Assembly: GCA_905206345.1 (NCBI GenBank)
Contig: CAJLGW010000018.1
Span: 1 to 24,364, forward strand
Source: an uncultured Sutterella sp.
GTDB taxonomy: Bacteria > Pseudomonadota > Gammaproteobacteria > Burkholderiales > Burkholderiaceae_F
Reading direction: 5' to 3'
DNA length: 24,364 nucleotides
Below are positions 7,352 through 15,427 of this stretch, in pieces (within the stretch, counting starts at the first letter, position 1; every line of letters starts with the position of its first letter). The notes under the pieces are model-generated. The model searched no databases. It saw nothing but the letters and a program-made list of their open reading frames with translations, and was not told the DNA's origin. The position numbers were made by a program, and so were the translations under genes.

Positions 7352-8657
7352 TGTGAATACCCGTTTATTTCAAGTTCTTAGTGTGGCTATTTTAGCGACC
7401 TTTAGTGTAACCAGTTTTTCGCAGTCGGCAGTACCGTTTGCGATTGACCCCTCTGCACTGGTTTTTGAAACCCCGACCGCACCTGTCAGCCAGAAGGCAA
7501 AAATTGCGATTTTGTTGCCCGAAGTCGGCAGTCCCTACGAAGCAATCAACGCTTCTTTAGTCCAAGGGATTGAGGCGGAGAACAAACAAAACGGTTCTCC
7601 CTATGAAATTCTTCCCTTACCGAGAAAATGGGGCCAAACGGCACTGTCACACCTTCAAGATGCCGCGCTGATGGGCGCCGTTATTGCGATTGGTCCTTTG
7701 ACGCGAGATTCTGTTGACGAAATCGCTCAATTGCCGTTTTTACCCTTGCCAACCGTTGCCTTGAATCAGTTCTCCGATGGCTTGGTTGCGCCTGAACTCT
7801 TAATGAATTATTCATTGAGTCAAGAACAAGAAGTCGCACAAATTACAAAAATTGCTTTGAGTGCATTGCCGCAAACTACCAGCAGTGGCGAGCCCCCGAA
7901 AGTCATGATTTTTGAAAGTGACTCTCCGCTTGAAAAGCGCATCGCCAATGCCTACGAGCAAGAGCTCGTCAACAACCTCATTCCTTATGAAAGAGTGGTA
8001 TTGACGCCGGAATTAATGAAAACTCAAACGCATTTTTATGAAATTAAGTCCGACCTCGAGCCACCAAAGCTTGAACCATTGCCCGATCGCGTCGAAGATC
8101 CTTACGGTTATCAACGAGTTCGCTTGCTCAACCAAAAATTAATGGCTGAATATCGCTCGGCTGCCGTTTTTGAAGAACCGCCCTACTTTGCAGCCTTCTT
8201 GGCAATGGATGCTCGAACCGCCGCTCAAATCACGCCTCGCTTGCCTCGCATGACCCGACTTTGGGGAACGAGTTTGCTCAATCCTGGCGATCCTCATCAA
8301 GGTACGGTCACTGCAATGACTTACGACTTACAAAACGTTGGTTTTGTTGATGCTCCTTTGGTTTTAAAAAACAATGCCTCAGACTTCCGTGCAAGTTTCG
8401 GTGTCACCATGCCCGCCCGCATCGTTGAACGACGCTTTTTCTCCATGGGGGTCGATGCGTATCGCTTAGCCCTTCGTTGGGTGAAGTGGCAAACGCAAAT
8501 TGAGTTCGAAGGCACCACCGGTAAAATCAGCTTTAACCAATTGGAAAGTTCGACCGTTCAACGTACGGCTCAACCGGCCCTTATCGAATCTAACAAAATT
8601 CGCGCAGTGACTGAAGAACAACTCAAAAATATTCGAATTCGTCCGATTGCCCCGTAA
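7341..8657 (+). CDS. lpoA: LppC/LpoA-like penicillin-binding protein activator
   Basis: The protein resembles the C-terminal half of LpoA (LppC family, periplasmic-binding-protein fold), the outer-membrane partner that stimulates PBP1A during peptidoglycan synthesis. KIAILLPEVGSPYEAINASL, LMGAVIAIGPLTRDSVDE, LPTVALNQ and LWGTSLLNPGDP follow the family pattern. At 438 residues it lacks the N-terminal TPR half of E. coli LpoA. A hydrophobic N-terminus ending TSFSQSA looks like a cleavable signal, but there is no lipobox cysteine, so it may be soluble in the periplasm rather than lipid-anchored. An in-frame GTG at 7353 is an alternative start. uup begins 3 bases after its stop. The family assignment is firm; the exact partner is inferred. 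Confidence 0.82.
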   Translation: MDCIVNTRLFQVLSVAILATFSVTSFSQSAVPFAIDPSALVFETPTAPVSQKAKIAILLPEVGSPYEAINASLVQGIEAENKQNGSPYEILPLPRKWGQTALSHLQDAALMGAVIAIGPLTRDSVDEIAQLPFLPLPTVALNQFSDGLVAPELLMNYSLSQEQEVAQITKIALSALPQTTSSGEPPKVMIFESDSPLEKRIANAYEQELVNNLIPYERVVLTPELMKTQTHFYEIKSDLEPPKLEPLPDRVEDPYGYQRVRLLNQKLMAEYRSAAVFEEPPYFAAFLAMDARTAAQITPRLPRMTRLWGTSLLNPGDPHQGTVTAMTYDLQNVGFVDAPLVLKNNASDFRASFGVTMPARIVERRFFSMGVDAYRLALRWVKWQTQIEFEGTTGKISFNQLESSTVQRTAQPALIESNKIRAVTEEQLKNIRIRPIAP

Positions 8658-8660
8658 AAA

Positions 8661-10499
8661 ATGACCACTTTACTGACGTTACAAGACGCCGAACTTGCCT
8701 TCGGCGACCACCCGTTGTTGGATCACGCCAATCTCAACGTTCATGATGGTGAACGCATTGGTGTCATTGGCCGAAATGGCACGGGTAAGAGTTCATTATT
8801 AAAAGTTGTTGCCGGTATCGAAAAACTTGATGACGGTTCGTTGACGATGCTCGACGGCTTATCTGTTGGCTACGTTGAGCAAGAGCCTTTTCTGCCACCG
8901 GCTGAAACGTTCATTGAGTCTCTCACGCTTCGCGGAAAGATCAATGAAATTCACGACGAACGTGAGCATTGGCGTCTCCTTGCTCGCTTAGAAGAATATT
9001 TACACCGTTTTAAACTCGACGCTCAAGCCAGCCCCAAAAAAGCCTCAGGTGGCGAGAAAAAACGCGCAGCTCTCGCCTTGGCCTTTGCGTTATCTCAAGA
9101 TTTGTTGCTTCTTGACGAACCAACAAACCACTTGGATATTGAGGGGATTTTGATTTTGGAAAACCTCATTCAAAATGAGTACAAGAATTCAAAATCGCTC
9201 ATGGTCATCACTCACGACCGAAACTTCCTTGATACGGTATCAACTCGCATCGTTGAATTGGATCGTGGCATTCTCAGAAGTTACCCTGGTAACTTTGAAG
9301 CCTACGAAACTCGTAAGGAAGAGGAGCTTGCCGCCGAAGAGGTTGAACGTCGTAAGTTTGATAAATTCTGGGCACAAGAAGAAGTCTGGATTCGAAAAGG
9401 TATCGAAGCTCGTCGAACTCGAAATGAAGGGCGCGTCAGACGCCTTGAACAACTGCGTGTTGAACGCGCTGCCCGACGCGATCGACTCGGTCAGGTCAAT
9501 CTCAATATTGATGCTGGGATGAAAAGTGGCAAGATTGTCGCCGAACTCGAAAATGTCAGCAAAGCTTTTGGTGATAAAACCATTGTCAAAAATCTTGACT
9601 TTAAATTGCTCAGAGGCGATCGCTTAGGACTCATTGGCCATAACGGCGTTGGTAAAAGCACCCTGATTTCTTTGATTTTAGGAAAGGCTCAACCCGACAG
9701 CGGTACGGTGAAATTAGGCACCAATCTTCAAATTGCCTACTTTGATCAATTAAGAGGTCAGCTCGACCCTGATAAAACGGTTGCAGAAACCATTTCACCG
9801 GGAAGCGAGTGGTTAGAGGTGGGCGGCGTCAAAAAGCACGTCATGGCCTACCTGGGGGATTTCTTATTCCCTCCCAGAAGAGCCAATGTTCCGGTCTCGA
9901 ACCTCTCTGGGGGTGAGCGCAATCGCTTGTTGTTGGCTCGACTTTTTGCGCTTCCCGCCAACCTCTTGGTTCTTGACGAACCTACCAATGACTTGGATAT
10001 CGACTCTTTAGAGCTTTTAGAGCAAACACTACAGAATTATCCTGGCACTTTGATCCTCGTGAGCCACGATCGTCGATTCTTAGATAATGTAGTGACCGAA
10101 GTTTTGGCTCCTGAAGGTGATGGCCTTTGGCGTGAATACGTTGGAGGCTATTCGGATTGGTTGCACTATCGTCCTCAACCCGTCGCTAACGAAGACAAAA
10201 AAGAGGTCACGGCCGTCAAAGCTCAACCTAAGAAACCTCGTCAAGAGAAGTTAAAACTCTCCTACAAAGAGAACAAAGAACTCGAAGAGTTGCCCGACTT
10301 ATTGATGACGTTAGAAAGCGATCACGAGACAATGTTGGCACAAATGAACGATCCGACTTACTTCACCAGTCACAGTCCCGATCAAATAAAAGAAAATGCC
10401 GACAAACTAGACCTGCTAGAGAAACGCATTGAAGCCACTTATGCTCGTTGGGATGAGTTAGAAGCGAAAAAAGCCTTAATAGAGGCTCAAAACGCTTAG
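8661..10499 (+). CDS. uup: ABC-F family ATPase Uup
   Basis: This is a 612-residue soluble ABC-F protein with two nucleotide-binding domains and no membrane helices; this class acts on ribosomes or, for Uup, limits transposon excision and assists DNA-branch and ribosome metabolism. Domain 1 has Walker A GRNGTGKSS (37-45), signature SGGEKKR (129-135) and LLLLDEPTNHLD. The linker (about 215-285) is highly charged and contains RRTRNEGRVRRL, typical of Uup. Domain 2 has GHNGVGKST (327-335), LSGGERNRLLL and VLDEPTNDLD. Residues from about 540 form the Uup-type C-terminal coiled coil. It is second in the lpoA-uup operon and is followed by a strong terminator. Confidence 0.93.
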   Translation: MTTLLTLQDAELAFGDHPLLDHANLNVHDGERIGVIGRNGTGKSSLLKVVAGIEKLDDGSLTMLDGLSVGYVEQEPFLPPAETFIESLTLRGKINEIHDEREHWRLLARLEEYLHRFKLDAQASPKKASGGEKKRAALALAFALSQDLLLLDEPTNHLDIEGILILENLIQNEYKNSKSLMVITHDRNFLDTVSTRIVELDRGILRSYPGNFEAYETRKEEELAAEEVERRKFDKFWAQEEVWIRKGIEARRTRNEGRVRRLEQLRVERAARRDRLGQVNLNIDAGMKSGKIVAELENVSKAFGDKTIVKNLDFKLLRGDRLGLIGHNGVGKSTLISLILGKAQPDSGTVKLGTNLQIAYFDQLRGQLDPDKTVAETISPGSEWLEVGGVKKHVMAYLGDFLFPPRRANVPVSNLSGGERNRLLLARLFALPANLLVLDEPTNDLDIDSLELLEQTLQNYPGTLILVSHDRRFLDNVVTEVLAPEGDGLWREYVGGYSDWLHYRPQPVANEDKKEVTAVKAQPKKPRQEKLKLSYKENKELEELPDLLMTLESDHETMLAQMNDPTYFTSHSPDQIKENADKLDLLEKRIEATYARWDELEAKKALIEAQNA

Positions 10500-10506
10500 T
10501 TTTAAG

Positions 10507-10537
10507 ATGGGTACCCGAATTCGGTACCCATTTTTTT
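10507..10537 (+). terminator. Rho-independent terminator after uup
   Basis: A perfect 9-bp stem (ATGGGTACC / GGTACCCAT) with a 7-base loop CGAATTC runs straight into seven T residues at 10531-10537. It starts 8 bases after the uup stop and closes the lpoA-uup operon. Confidence 0.92.
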
Positions 10538-10592
10538 CGCCTTGGATACAAAATCGCATTTTTAGGGACGTCCAAACGCTAACATTTCGACT

Positions 10593-10598
10593 TACAAT
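10593..10598 (+). promoter_or_regulatory. Possible -10 element of the acyl-CoA synthetase promoter
   Basis: TACAAT (five of six consensus bases) lies 28 bases before the GTG start, between the uup terminator and the gene, where a promoter is needed. No good -35 hexamer is visible at 16-18 bases upstream. The ribosome binding site AGGGG follows at 10616-10620. Confidence 0.35.
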
Positions 10599-10626
10599 AG
10601 ACGCATTACCAATATAGGGGATTGCT

Positions 10627-12471
10627 GTGTCTGATACCTCACAAACTCGTTTTGAAGCACTTTGTCAGCTAAAAACCTTAGACCAATTTATTCCGGCCCG
10701 CGCTCAAGTCGCACCGCACACCGAAGCACTCCGACAGTTTGACAGAAGTACCAATACTTGGGAGCGAATTTCTTACCGTGATTTATACGAACGCATTCAA
10801 CAATGGCGGCGTGCTTTTGCCAAACTAGGTTTTGAACCCGGTACTCGCATTGCGATTTTATTACCTAACGGGGTTGATGCCGTCTGTTGCGACCAAGCGG
10901 TTTTAGCTAACGGTTACGTCCCTGTTCCGCTTCATGCTATTGATACAGCAGGTTCCAGCGCCTTTATCATCGCTGATAGTGAAGCCTCAGTTTTGGTTAC
11001 CAATCGCCAAAATCGCTGGGATTCCATCTATCTTTCCGAAACGCCAATGCCCAACCTCAAGCACGTTATTCTCACCGATGAGTCCGCACCGGCTCACCGT
11101 AATGACGATGTAATCCTTTGGGATTTGGAAAGTTGGATTGCCACGGGTTTTGACGTTCAAACATTACCTGAAGGCCCCAAAGAGGACGACCTAGCAGCGA
11201 TTGTCTACACTTCCGGCACAACGGGTCGTCCCAAAGGTGTCATGCTCACTCACAAAAACGTTGTCAGTAATGTCATCAACACCATTACGACCGTCTTGCC
11301 GTATCCAAAACCCGGTGACGTGTTTTTGTCCTTCTTGCCCGTTTCCCATACGTTTGAACGTATGGCAGGTTACTACTTACCTTTGGGGATGGGTTGCACC
11401 ATTGCCTTTACTCGATCCATTCAGTTATTGGCAGAGGATTTCCGCATCATTCGACCCAATGTCATCATCTCAGTTCCTCGAATTTACGAGCGAATTTTTG
11501 CAAAAGTACAGGCTAAATTGGCCAGAGGCAATGACTTTGCACGTTTCATGTTTAATTGGGCTGTTGATGTCGGCTGGCGTCAATTCTGTCGCAAATACGA
11601 TATTGAAGTTCCACAAGGCACTTGCCAATGGTTAGATCCCATTGTGTGGCCGATTCTTGACGCATTGGTCTCCAAAACATTGTTGAATCAATTTGGCGGA
11701 CAACTCAAAGTCGCCATTAGTGGTGGCGCAGCTCTTAACCCCAAGATGGCCAAAGTCTTCTGTGGCTTAGGATTACCGATCATTCAGGGTTACGGTATGA
11801 CAGAGTCTAGTCCGATTATTGCCGGGAATTGCCTTACATATAACCATCCCGATAGCGTCGGTAAACCCTTACCCAATACGGATGTTCGTTTGGGAGAGGG
11901 CAACGAGATTCAAGTGAAATCTGACAGCATCATGAAGGGCTATTTCAAGCGGGATGACGATACTCGTGCAGCCTTTACCGAAGACGGTTACTTAAAGACG
12001 GGAGACGTTGGTGCCTTCGATAACAAGGGTTTCTTGCGTATCGTGGGTCGTATCAAAGAAATCATCGTAACAAGCACGGGCGAAAAAGTGCCTCCCTCTG
12101 ATTTGGAGCTTGCTATTGAATTTGATCCTTTGTTCGATCAAGCTTACGTCATTGGCGAAAATCGTCCCTTTATCTCAACCATTGTGGTGTTAAACAAGAC
12201 TGAATGGGAAAAGTTGGCAACGACATTGAATTTAGACCCCAATGATCCAGAAAGTTTGCTAGCTAACGTCACTAAAAATGCAGTACTTAAGCGCATCAAG
12301 ACGGCAGTCAAAGACTTCCCACAATACGCCTTGCCTCGTAACGTTTACATGACGTTTGAACCTTGGACGATTGAGAACGGTTTATTGACGCCGACGTTAA
12401 AACTGAAGCGCAAGAAAATGGAAGAGCGATTTGCTCCGCAAATTGCCACGCTTTATGCCGGTCACCGCTAG
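10627..12471 (+). CDS. Long-chain acyl-CoA synthetase (AMP-forming)
   Basis: The 614-residue adenylating enzyme activates fatty acids to acyl-AMP and then acyl-CoA. The ATP-binding P-loop YTSGTTGRPKG is at residues 194-204, GYGMTESSP begins at 388, and the hinge segment YLKTGDVGAFDNKGFLRIVG is followed by RIKEIIVTSTGEKVPPSDLE, the pattern of the FAA1/FadD15 class rather than classic E. coli FadD. No signal peptide is seen; it probably acts at the inner face of the cytoplasmic membrane. The start is GTG with AGGGG six bases upstream. It is a single gene with its own probable promoter; the next gene begins 63 bases later without a terminator between them, so read-through is possible. Confidence 0.9.
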   Translation: MSDTSQTRFEALCQLKTLDQFIPARAQVAPHTEALRQFDRSTNTWERISYRDLYERIQQWRRAFAKLGFEPGTRIAILLPNGVDAVCCDQAVLANGYVPVPLHAIDTAGSSAFIIADSEASVLVTNRQNRWDSIYLSETPMPNLKHVILTDESAPAHRNDDVILWDLESWIATGFDVQTLPEGPKEDDLAAIVYTSGTTGRPKGVMLTHKNVVSNVINTITTVLPYPKPGDVFLSFLPVSHTFERMAGYYLPLGMGCTIAFTRSIQLLAEDFRIIRPNVIISVPRIYERIFAKVQAKLARGNDFARFMFNWAVDVGWRQFCRKYDIEVPQGTCQWLDPIVWPILDALVSKTLLNQFGGQLKVAISGGAALNPKMAKVFCGLGLPIIQGYGMTESSPIIAGNCLTYNHPDSVGKPLPNTDVRLGEGNEIQVKSDSIMKGYFKRDDDTRAAFTEDGYLKTGDVGAFDNKGFLRIVGRIKEIIVTSTGEKVPPSDLELAIEFDPLFDQAYVIGENRPFISTIVVLNKTEWEKLATTLNLDPNDPESLLANVTKNAVLKRIKTAVKDFPQYALPRNVYMTFEPWTIENGLLTPTLKLKRKKMEERFAPQIATLYAGHR

Positions 12472-12534
12472 GAGAATTCGGCAAATTGCTTTAAAATTCA
12501 TTTCCTTTGATGATTTGGAAAAGAGCTTGTGACC

Positions 12535-13830
12535 ATGGCACAAAATGAAAAATTCTTACCGGATTGGATGATCGGTCTCACCGACCGCATCATGAACTAC
12601 TACATCGAACGCGACTTAGTGCTCGATCCTATCATTTTGGATCGACACCCTGCTCCTGAACCCGGTCATGAGTACATGATGTATGCCCACATCCCGTTTT
12701 GCCATACACTTTGCTCGTACTGTACTTTCCACCGCTTTTTGTTTAAAGAATACAAAGCACGTGAGTACTTTGTCTCTTTGCGAAAAGAGATGGACATGGC
12801 TAAGGAATTGGGCTACGACTTTACTTCCATGTATATCGGTGGTGGCACCACAACGATTTTGGAAGATGAGTTGATTAAAACCATTGAACACGCTCGCACG
12901 TTGTTCCCGTCCATCAAAGAAGTTTCTTGTGAAACGGATCCAGCCCATTTAGCCAATCCTTCTTTTAAAAACTTGAAGGGTTTGGTTGATCGTATGTCGA
13001 TTGGCGTTCAAAGCTTTGATGACAACATTCTTCGCATGACAGAGCGTTATGAGAAGTTTGGTAGCGGTCAAGAAATTTTTGAGCGCATCCAAGCCGCTCA
13101 AGAACTTTTCCCAATCTGTAACGTTGACATGATTTTCGGGTTCCGCGGTCAAACAGAAGAAATTCTCCAACGTGACGTTGATCTTTTAATGAAACTCAAT
13201 CCTCGTCAAATCACGACCTATCCGTTGATGGTGACGAGTCAAACCAAGTGCAGCGTTCGCAATACGATTGCTGCGCCAGCTGCTGACTTAGCGGCTCAAT
13301 ATCGCATCATTCTCGATACGCTTGGCAAAAACTACAATCAGTTGACCTCTTGGACGTTTGGTCGTTCCAATGACGAAGGGTTTGATGAGTATGTGGTTGA
13401 TCACGATGAATATTTAGGTGTGGGTTCCGGAGCCTTTAGCTTCTTGGGGAATTCGCTTTACGTTAACACTTTCAGTCTTCGCCGCTATAACGAACGAATT
13501 AATGCCGGCAAGATGGGCGTTGAACGTCGTCGTACCTTTGATAAGCACTCGGTGCTTCAATACCGCTTGCTCTTAGGACTTTTTGCTGCTCGCTTGTCTC
13601 GCAAATATTTCCGAGATGTTCACGGTGTAGATTTAGACCGAGCATTGTTTAAAGAAATGTTGGGTTTGCGTATTGCCGGCGCCATTAAAGACAATCCTAA
13701 CGACCCCGATAATCTCATCGTAACCGATACGGGTAAATTCTTAGGCCTTGTGATGATGAAGGACTTCTATTCTGGCATGGATAATGTCCGCGCGGCTTTA
13801 CGTAAGCCCTTGTCCTCAATCGATATGTAA
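12535..13830 (+). CDS. HemN/HemW-like radical SAM protein
   Basis: The 431-residue protein is a radical SAM enzyme of the coproporphyrinogen oxidase-like group. The cluster-binding motif is C56-x3-C60-x2-C63 (PFCHTLCSYCTF), followed by YIGGGTTTIL where HemN/HemW usually have GGGTP. Later blocks (RMSIGVQSFDDNILRM, NVDMIFGFRGQT, YLGVGSGAFSFLGNSLY) and a C-terminal winged-helix HemN_C-like region fit the family. The fourth cysteine of true HemN (CxxxCxxCxC) is missing, so a heme chaperone or heme-modifying role (HemW/HutW-like) is more likely than porphyrinogen oxidation. I chose ATG 12535, with AAGAG at 12521-12525; GTG 12529 is too close. It precedes the hydrogenase genes but has its own terminator; a link to heme supply for cytochrome b is only inference. 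Confidence 0.78.
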   Translation: MAQNEKFLPDWMIGLTDRIMNYYIERDLVLDPIILDRHPAPEPGHEYMMYAHIPFCHTLCSYCTFHRFLFKEYKAREYFVSLRKEMDMAKELGYDFTSMYIGGGTTTILEDELIKTIEHARTLFPSIKEVSCETDPAHLANPSFKNLKGLVDRMSIGVQSFDDNILRMTERYEKFGSGQEIFERIQAAQELFPICNVDMIFGFRGQTEEILQRDVDLLMKLNPRQITTYPLMVTSQTKCSVRNTIAAPAADLAAQYRIILDTLGKNYNQLTSWTFGRSNDEGFDEYVVDHDEYLGVGSGAFSFLGNSLYVNTFSLRRYNERINAGKMGVERRRTFDKHSVLQYRLLLGLFAARLSRKYFRDVHGVDLDRALFKEMLGLRIAGAIKDNPNDPDNLIVTDTGKFLGLVMMKDFYSGMDNVRAALRKPLSSIDM

Positions 13831-13840
13831 TTCTCGCCCC

Positions 13841-13881
13841 CAAGCTATACTCCTTTAGGGGTATAGCTTGCAATCCTTTTT
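13841..13881 (+). terminator. Terminator after the radical SAM gene
   Basis: A perfect 10-bp stem CAAGCTATAC / GTATAGCTTG is extended inward by C-G, C-G and one T-G pair around a TTTA loop (13841-13870). A run of five T follows at 13877-13881, six bases after the stem. It separates the radical SAM gene from the hydrogenase operon. Confidence 0.8.
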
Positions 13882-13908
13882 CTTCCTTAATTGAACCTTA
13901 ATTGCGTT

Positions 13909-13914
13909 TATACT
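13909..13914 (+). promoter_or_regulatory. Possible -10 element for hydABC
   Basis: TATACT (five of six consensus bases) lies downstream of the preceding terminator. It would give a leader of roughly 130 bases before the hydA ATG, containing both palindromes and the 42-nt dyad. No strong -35 hexamer is seen at the right distance, as would suit an activator-dependent promoter. Confidence 0.35.
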
Positions 13915-13956
13915 TACAGCGTTGCGGGAAAGGTGTCCCCTTTTTTGTCAACAGGA

Positions 13957-13970
13957 ATTGTACGTACAAT
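13957..13970. promoter_or_regulatory. Perfect 14-bp palindrome upstream of hydA
   Basis: ATTGTACGTACAAT is a perfect palindrome whose centre is about 91 bases before the hydA start codon. Two-fold symmetry is typical of a dimeric regulator site. It does not match the FNR consensus TTGAT-N4-ATCAA. The TTGT/ACAA ends resemble half-sites of CRP-like or Rex-like regulators, but I cannot name the protein. Confidence 0.5.
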
Positions 13971-13971
13971 C

Positions 13972-14013
13972 CCTGATTCCAGAATGTTTGTGCACAAAGC
14001 ACTGGCAATCAGG
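13972..14013 (+). promoter_or_regulatory. Leader stem-loop containing a second palindrome
   Basis: Outer arms CCTGATT (13972-13978) and AATCAGG (14007-14013) pair, then CCAG (13979-13982) with CTGG (14002-14005), around the perfect 12-bp palindrome TTTGTGCACAAA (13987-13998). The whole is a 42-nt interrupted hairpin ending 25 bases before the hydA ribosome binding site. It could be an mRNA 5' structure, a second operator (centre 29 bp from the first palindrome), or both. Confidence 0.5.
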
Positions 14014-14054
14014 ATTCGTCCTCTTATTTTTGAATCTTGGGAGAGATTTCAACT

Positions 14055-15410
14055 ATGTCCAAAACGATATTGGTCAATACGTTTGCTCCGCCGCCCAATG
14101 CGCACGGTGAAAACGGACCGGAATACGTTGGCAACCTTCGCAAAGGTGAATTGCGTGGGATCATCAAGATCAACGAAAGCAATTGCGTTGGTTGTGATAC
14201 CTGCCGTAAAGTTTGCCCGGTTCACGCCATCTCTGGCGGCTTGGGTGTCATTCACAGCATTCGCGAAGACGCCTGCGTGGCTTGCGGTCAATGCTTAGTT
14301 GCTTGCCCCTTCAACGCAATTGAGCAAATGAGCTTCGTTGACGAAGTCATGAAGAAGCTCGACGACCCCAATACGCTCGTCGTTTCCCATCCGTCCCCGG
14401 CTGTTCGTGTTTCCGTCGGTGAAGAATTCGGTGCTAAGGCTGGTGAATTGATTACCGATCAATTCGTTAACGCTTTGGAAAAGGCCGGTTTCGTCTGCTA
14501 CGACGTGAACCAAACGGCTGACCAAACGATTATCGAAGAAGGTATGGAATTCGTTAAGAAGATCCAATACTGGGTTTTAGGCCATCGTGGTCCTGAAGTG
14601 GCTGAAGCTGCAGAACACCCGTTCCCGCACTTCACGAGCTGCTGCCCGGCTTGGGTTAAGAACTGCGAAACGTACCATGCTGGCTTGTTGCCGCATTTGT
14701 CCACGGCTAAGAGCCCGGTTCAAATGGGTGGTTCGATCGCTAAGACCTGGGCTGCTAAGTATGTGTGGAACAAGGATCCCCGTGACATCTACATGGTCGC
14801 TACGACGCCTTGCACGGCTAAGATCTTTGAAGCTTCTCGTCCTGAAATGAACGATGCTTGGAAGCATCTCGTTAAGACGGGTGCTATTCCTGCCGATACG
14901 CCGTCCTTCCCGGACATCGACGCCGTTGTGACGGCTCGCGAAATCGCAGAAATCTTCCGCCGTAAGGGTATCAACCCGTTAGAAATGCCGAAGACGCGTG
15001 AACGTGGCACGATGGAAATCTACACCGGTGCCGGTACGATTTTCGGTAACTCCGGTGGTGTGATGGAAGCTGCTTTGCGTACGGCTTACTTCGTTCTTTC
15101 TGGTGAAGAGTTGAAGGATCCGGACATCAAGATCGTCCGCGGTCATACCGATGCTATCGTTGAAGCCACGATCCCTGTGCCTATCAAGGAATTGGGCGGC
15201 AAGATCTTTGAAGTTCGCGTTTGCGTTGTCAACGGTGCTTTGCAAGGTCTTGATACGGTGTTGCGTCGTATCGAAGAAGACAAGAACCGTTATCACTTCA
15301 TCGAAGTGATGAACTGCCCGGGCGGTTGCGTCAACGGTGGCGGTCAACCGGTTCGCACGGACAGCGCAGCATGGCTCAACCCCACGTTGCCGATCCCGAT
15401 GCAAATCTAA
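14055..15410 (+). CDS. hydA: [FeFe]-hydrogenase catalytic subunit HydA (periplasmic type)
   Basis: The 451-residue subunit catalyses reversible H2 oxidation. The N-terminal ferredoxin domain binds two [4Fe-4S] clusters (C44, C47, C50, C54 and C74, C77, C80, C84). H-cluster ligands are C197 (FTSCCPAW), C253 (TPCTAK), C421 and C425 (NCPGGC); C196 is the usual proton-transfer cysteine, and S220 and GTIFGNSGGVMEAALR are conserved. Order and length match the Desulfovibrio periplasmic enzyme. The usual Met of MPCxxK is Thr251 here. HydA has no signal of its own and should be co-exported with HydB. Start ATG 14055 has GGGAGAG at 14039-14045. Codon use is strongly biased: 22 of 25 lysines are AAG. 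Confidence 0.96.
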   Translation: MSKTILVNTFAPPPNAHGENGPEYVGNLRKGELRGIIKINESNCVGCDTCRKVCPVHAISGGLGVIHSIREDACVACGQCLVACPFNAIEQMSFVDEVMKKLDDPNTLVVSHPSPAVRVSVGEEFGAKAGELITDQFVNALEKAGFVCYDVNQTADQTIIEEGMEFVKKIQYWVLGHRGPEVAEAAEHPFPHFTSCCPAWVKNCETYHAGLLPHLSTAKSPVQMGGSIAKTWAAKYVWNKDPRDIYMVATTPCTAKIFEASRPEMNDAWKHLVKTGAIPADTPSFPDIDAVVTAREIAEIFRRKGINPLEMPKTRERGTMEIYTGAGTIFGNSGGVMEAALRTAYFVLSGEELKDPDIKIVRGHTDAIVEATIPVPIKELGGKIFEVRVCVVNGALQGLDTVLRRIEEDKNRYHFIEVMNCPGGCVNGGGQPVRTDSAAWLNPTLPIPMQI

Positions 15411-15427
15411 TTGGATGGAGACAATAA

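Noticed and set aside
12535..13830. The radical SAM gene as the missing hydG
   Set aside because: Its blocks (SIGVQSFDDNILRM, YLGVGSGAFSF, C-terminal HemN_C-like domain) belong to the HemN group; HydG has a ThiH-like sequence and an extra C-terminal cluster motif that are absent here.
13945..13970. TTGTCA / TACAAT as a promoter for hydA
   Set aside because: The spacing is only 14 bases, too short for a standard sigma-70 promoter, and TACAAT is part of the palindrome.
13891..14298. A 135-codon plus-strand ORF across the hydA leader
   Set aside because: It runs out of frame over the start of hydA, has no family resemblance, and the hydA frame carries two clear ferredoxin motifs.
14979..15404. 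Long minus-strand ORF (141 codons) inside hydA
   Set aside because: It is a shadow produced by the strong codon bias of hydA; it has no ribosome binding site or recognisable motif. The same holds for the minus-strand ORF at 15994-16419 inside hydC.
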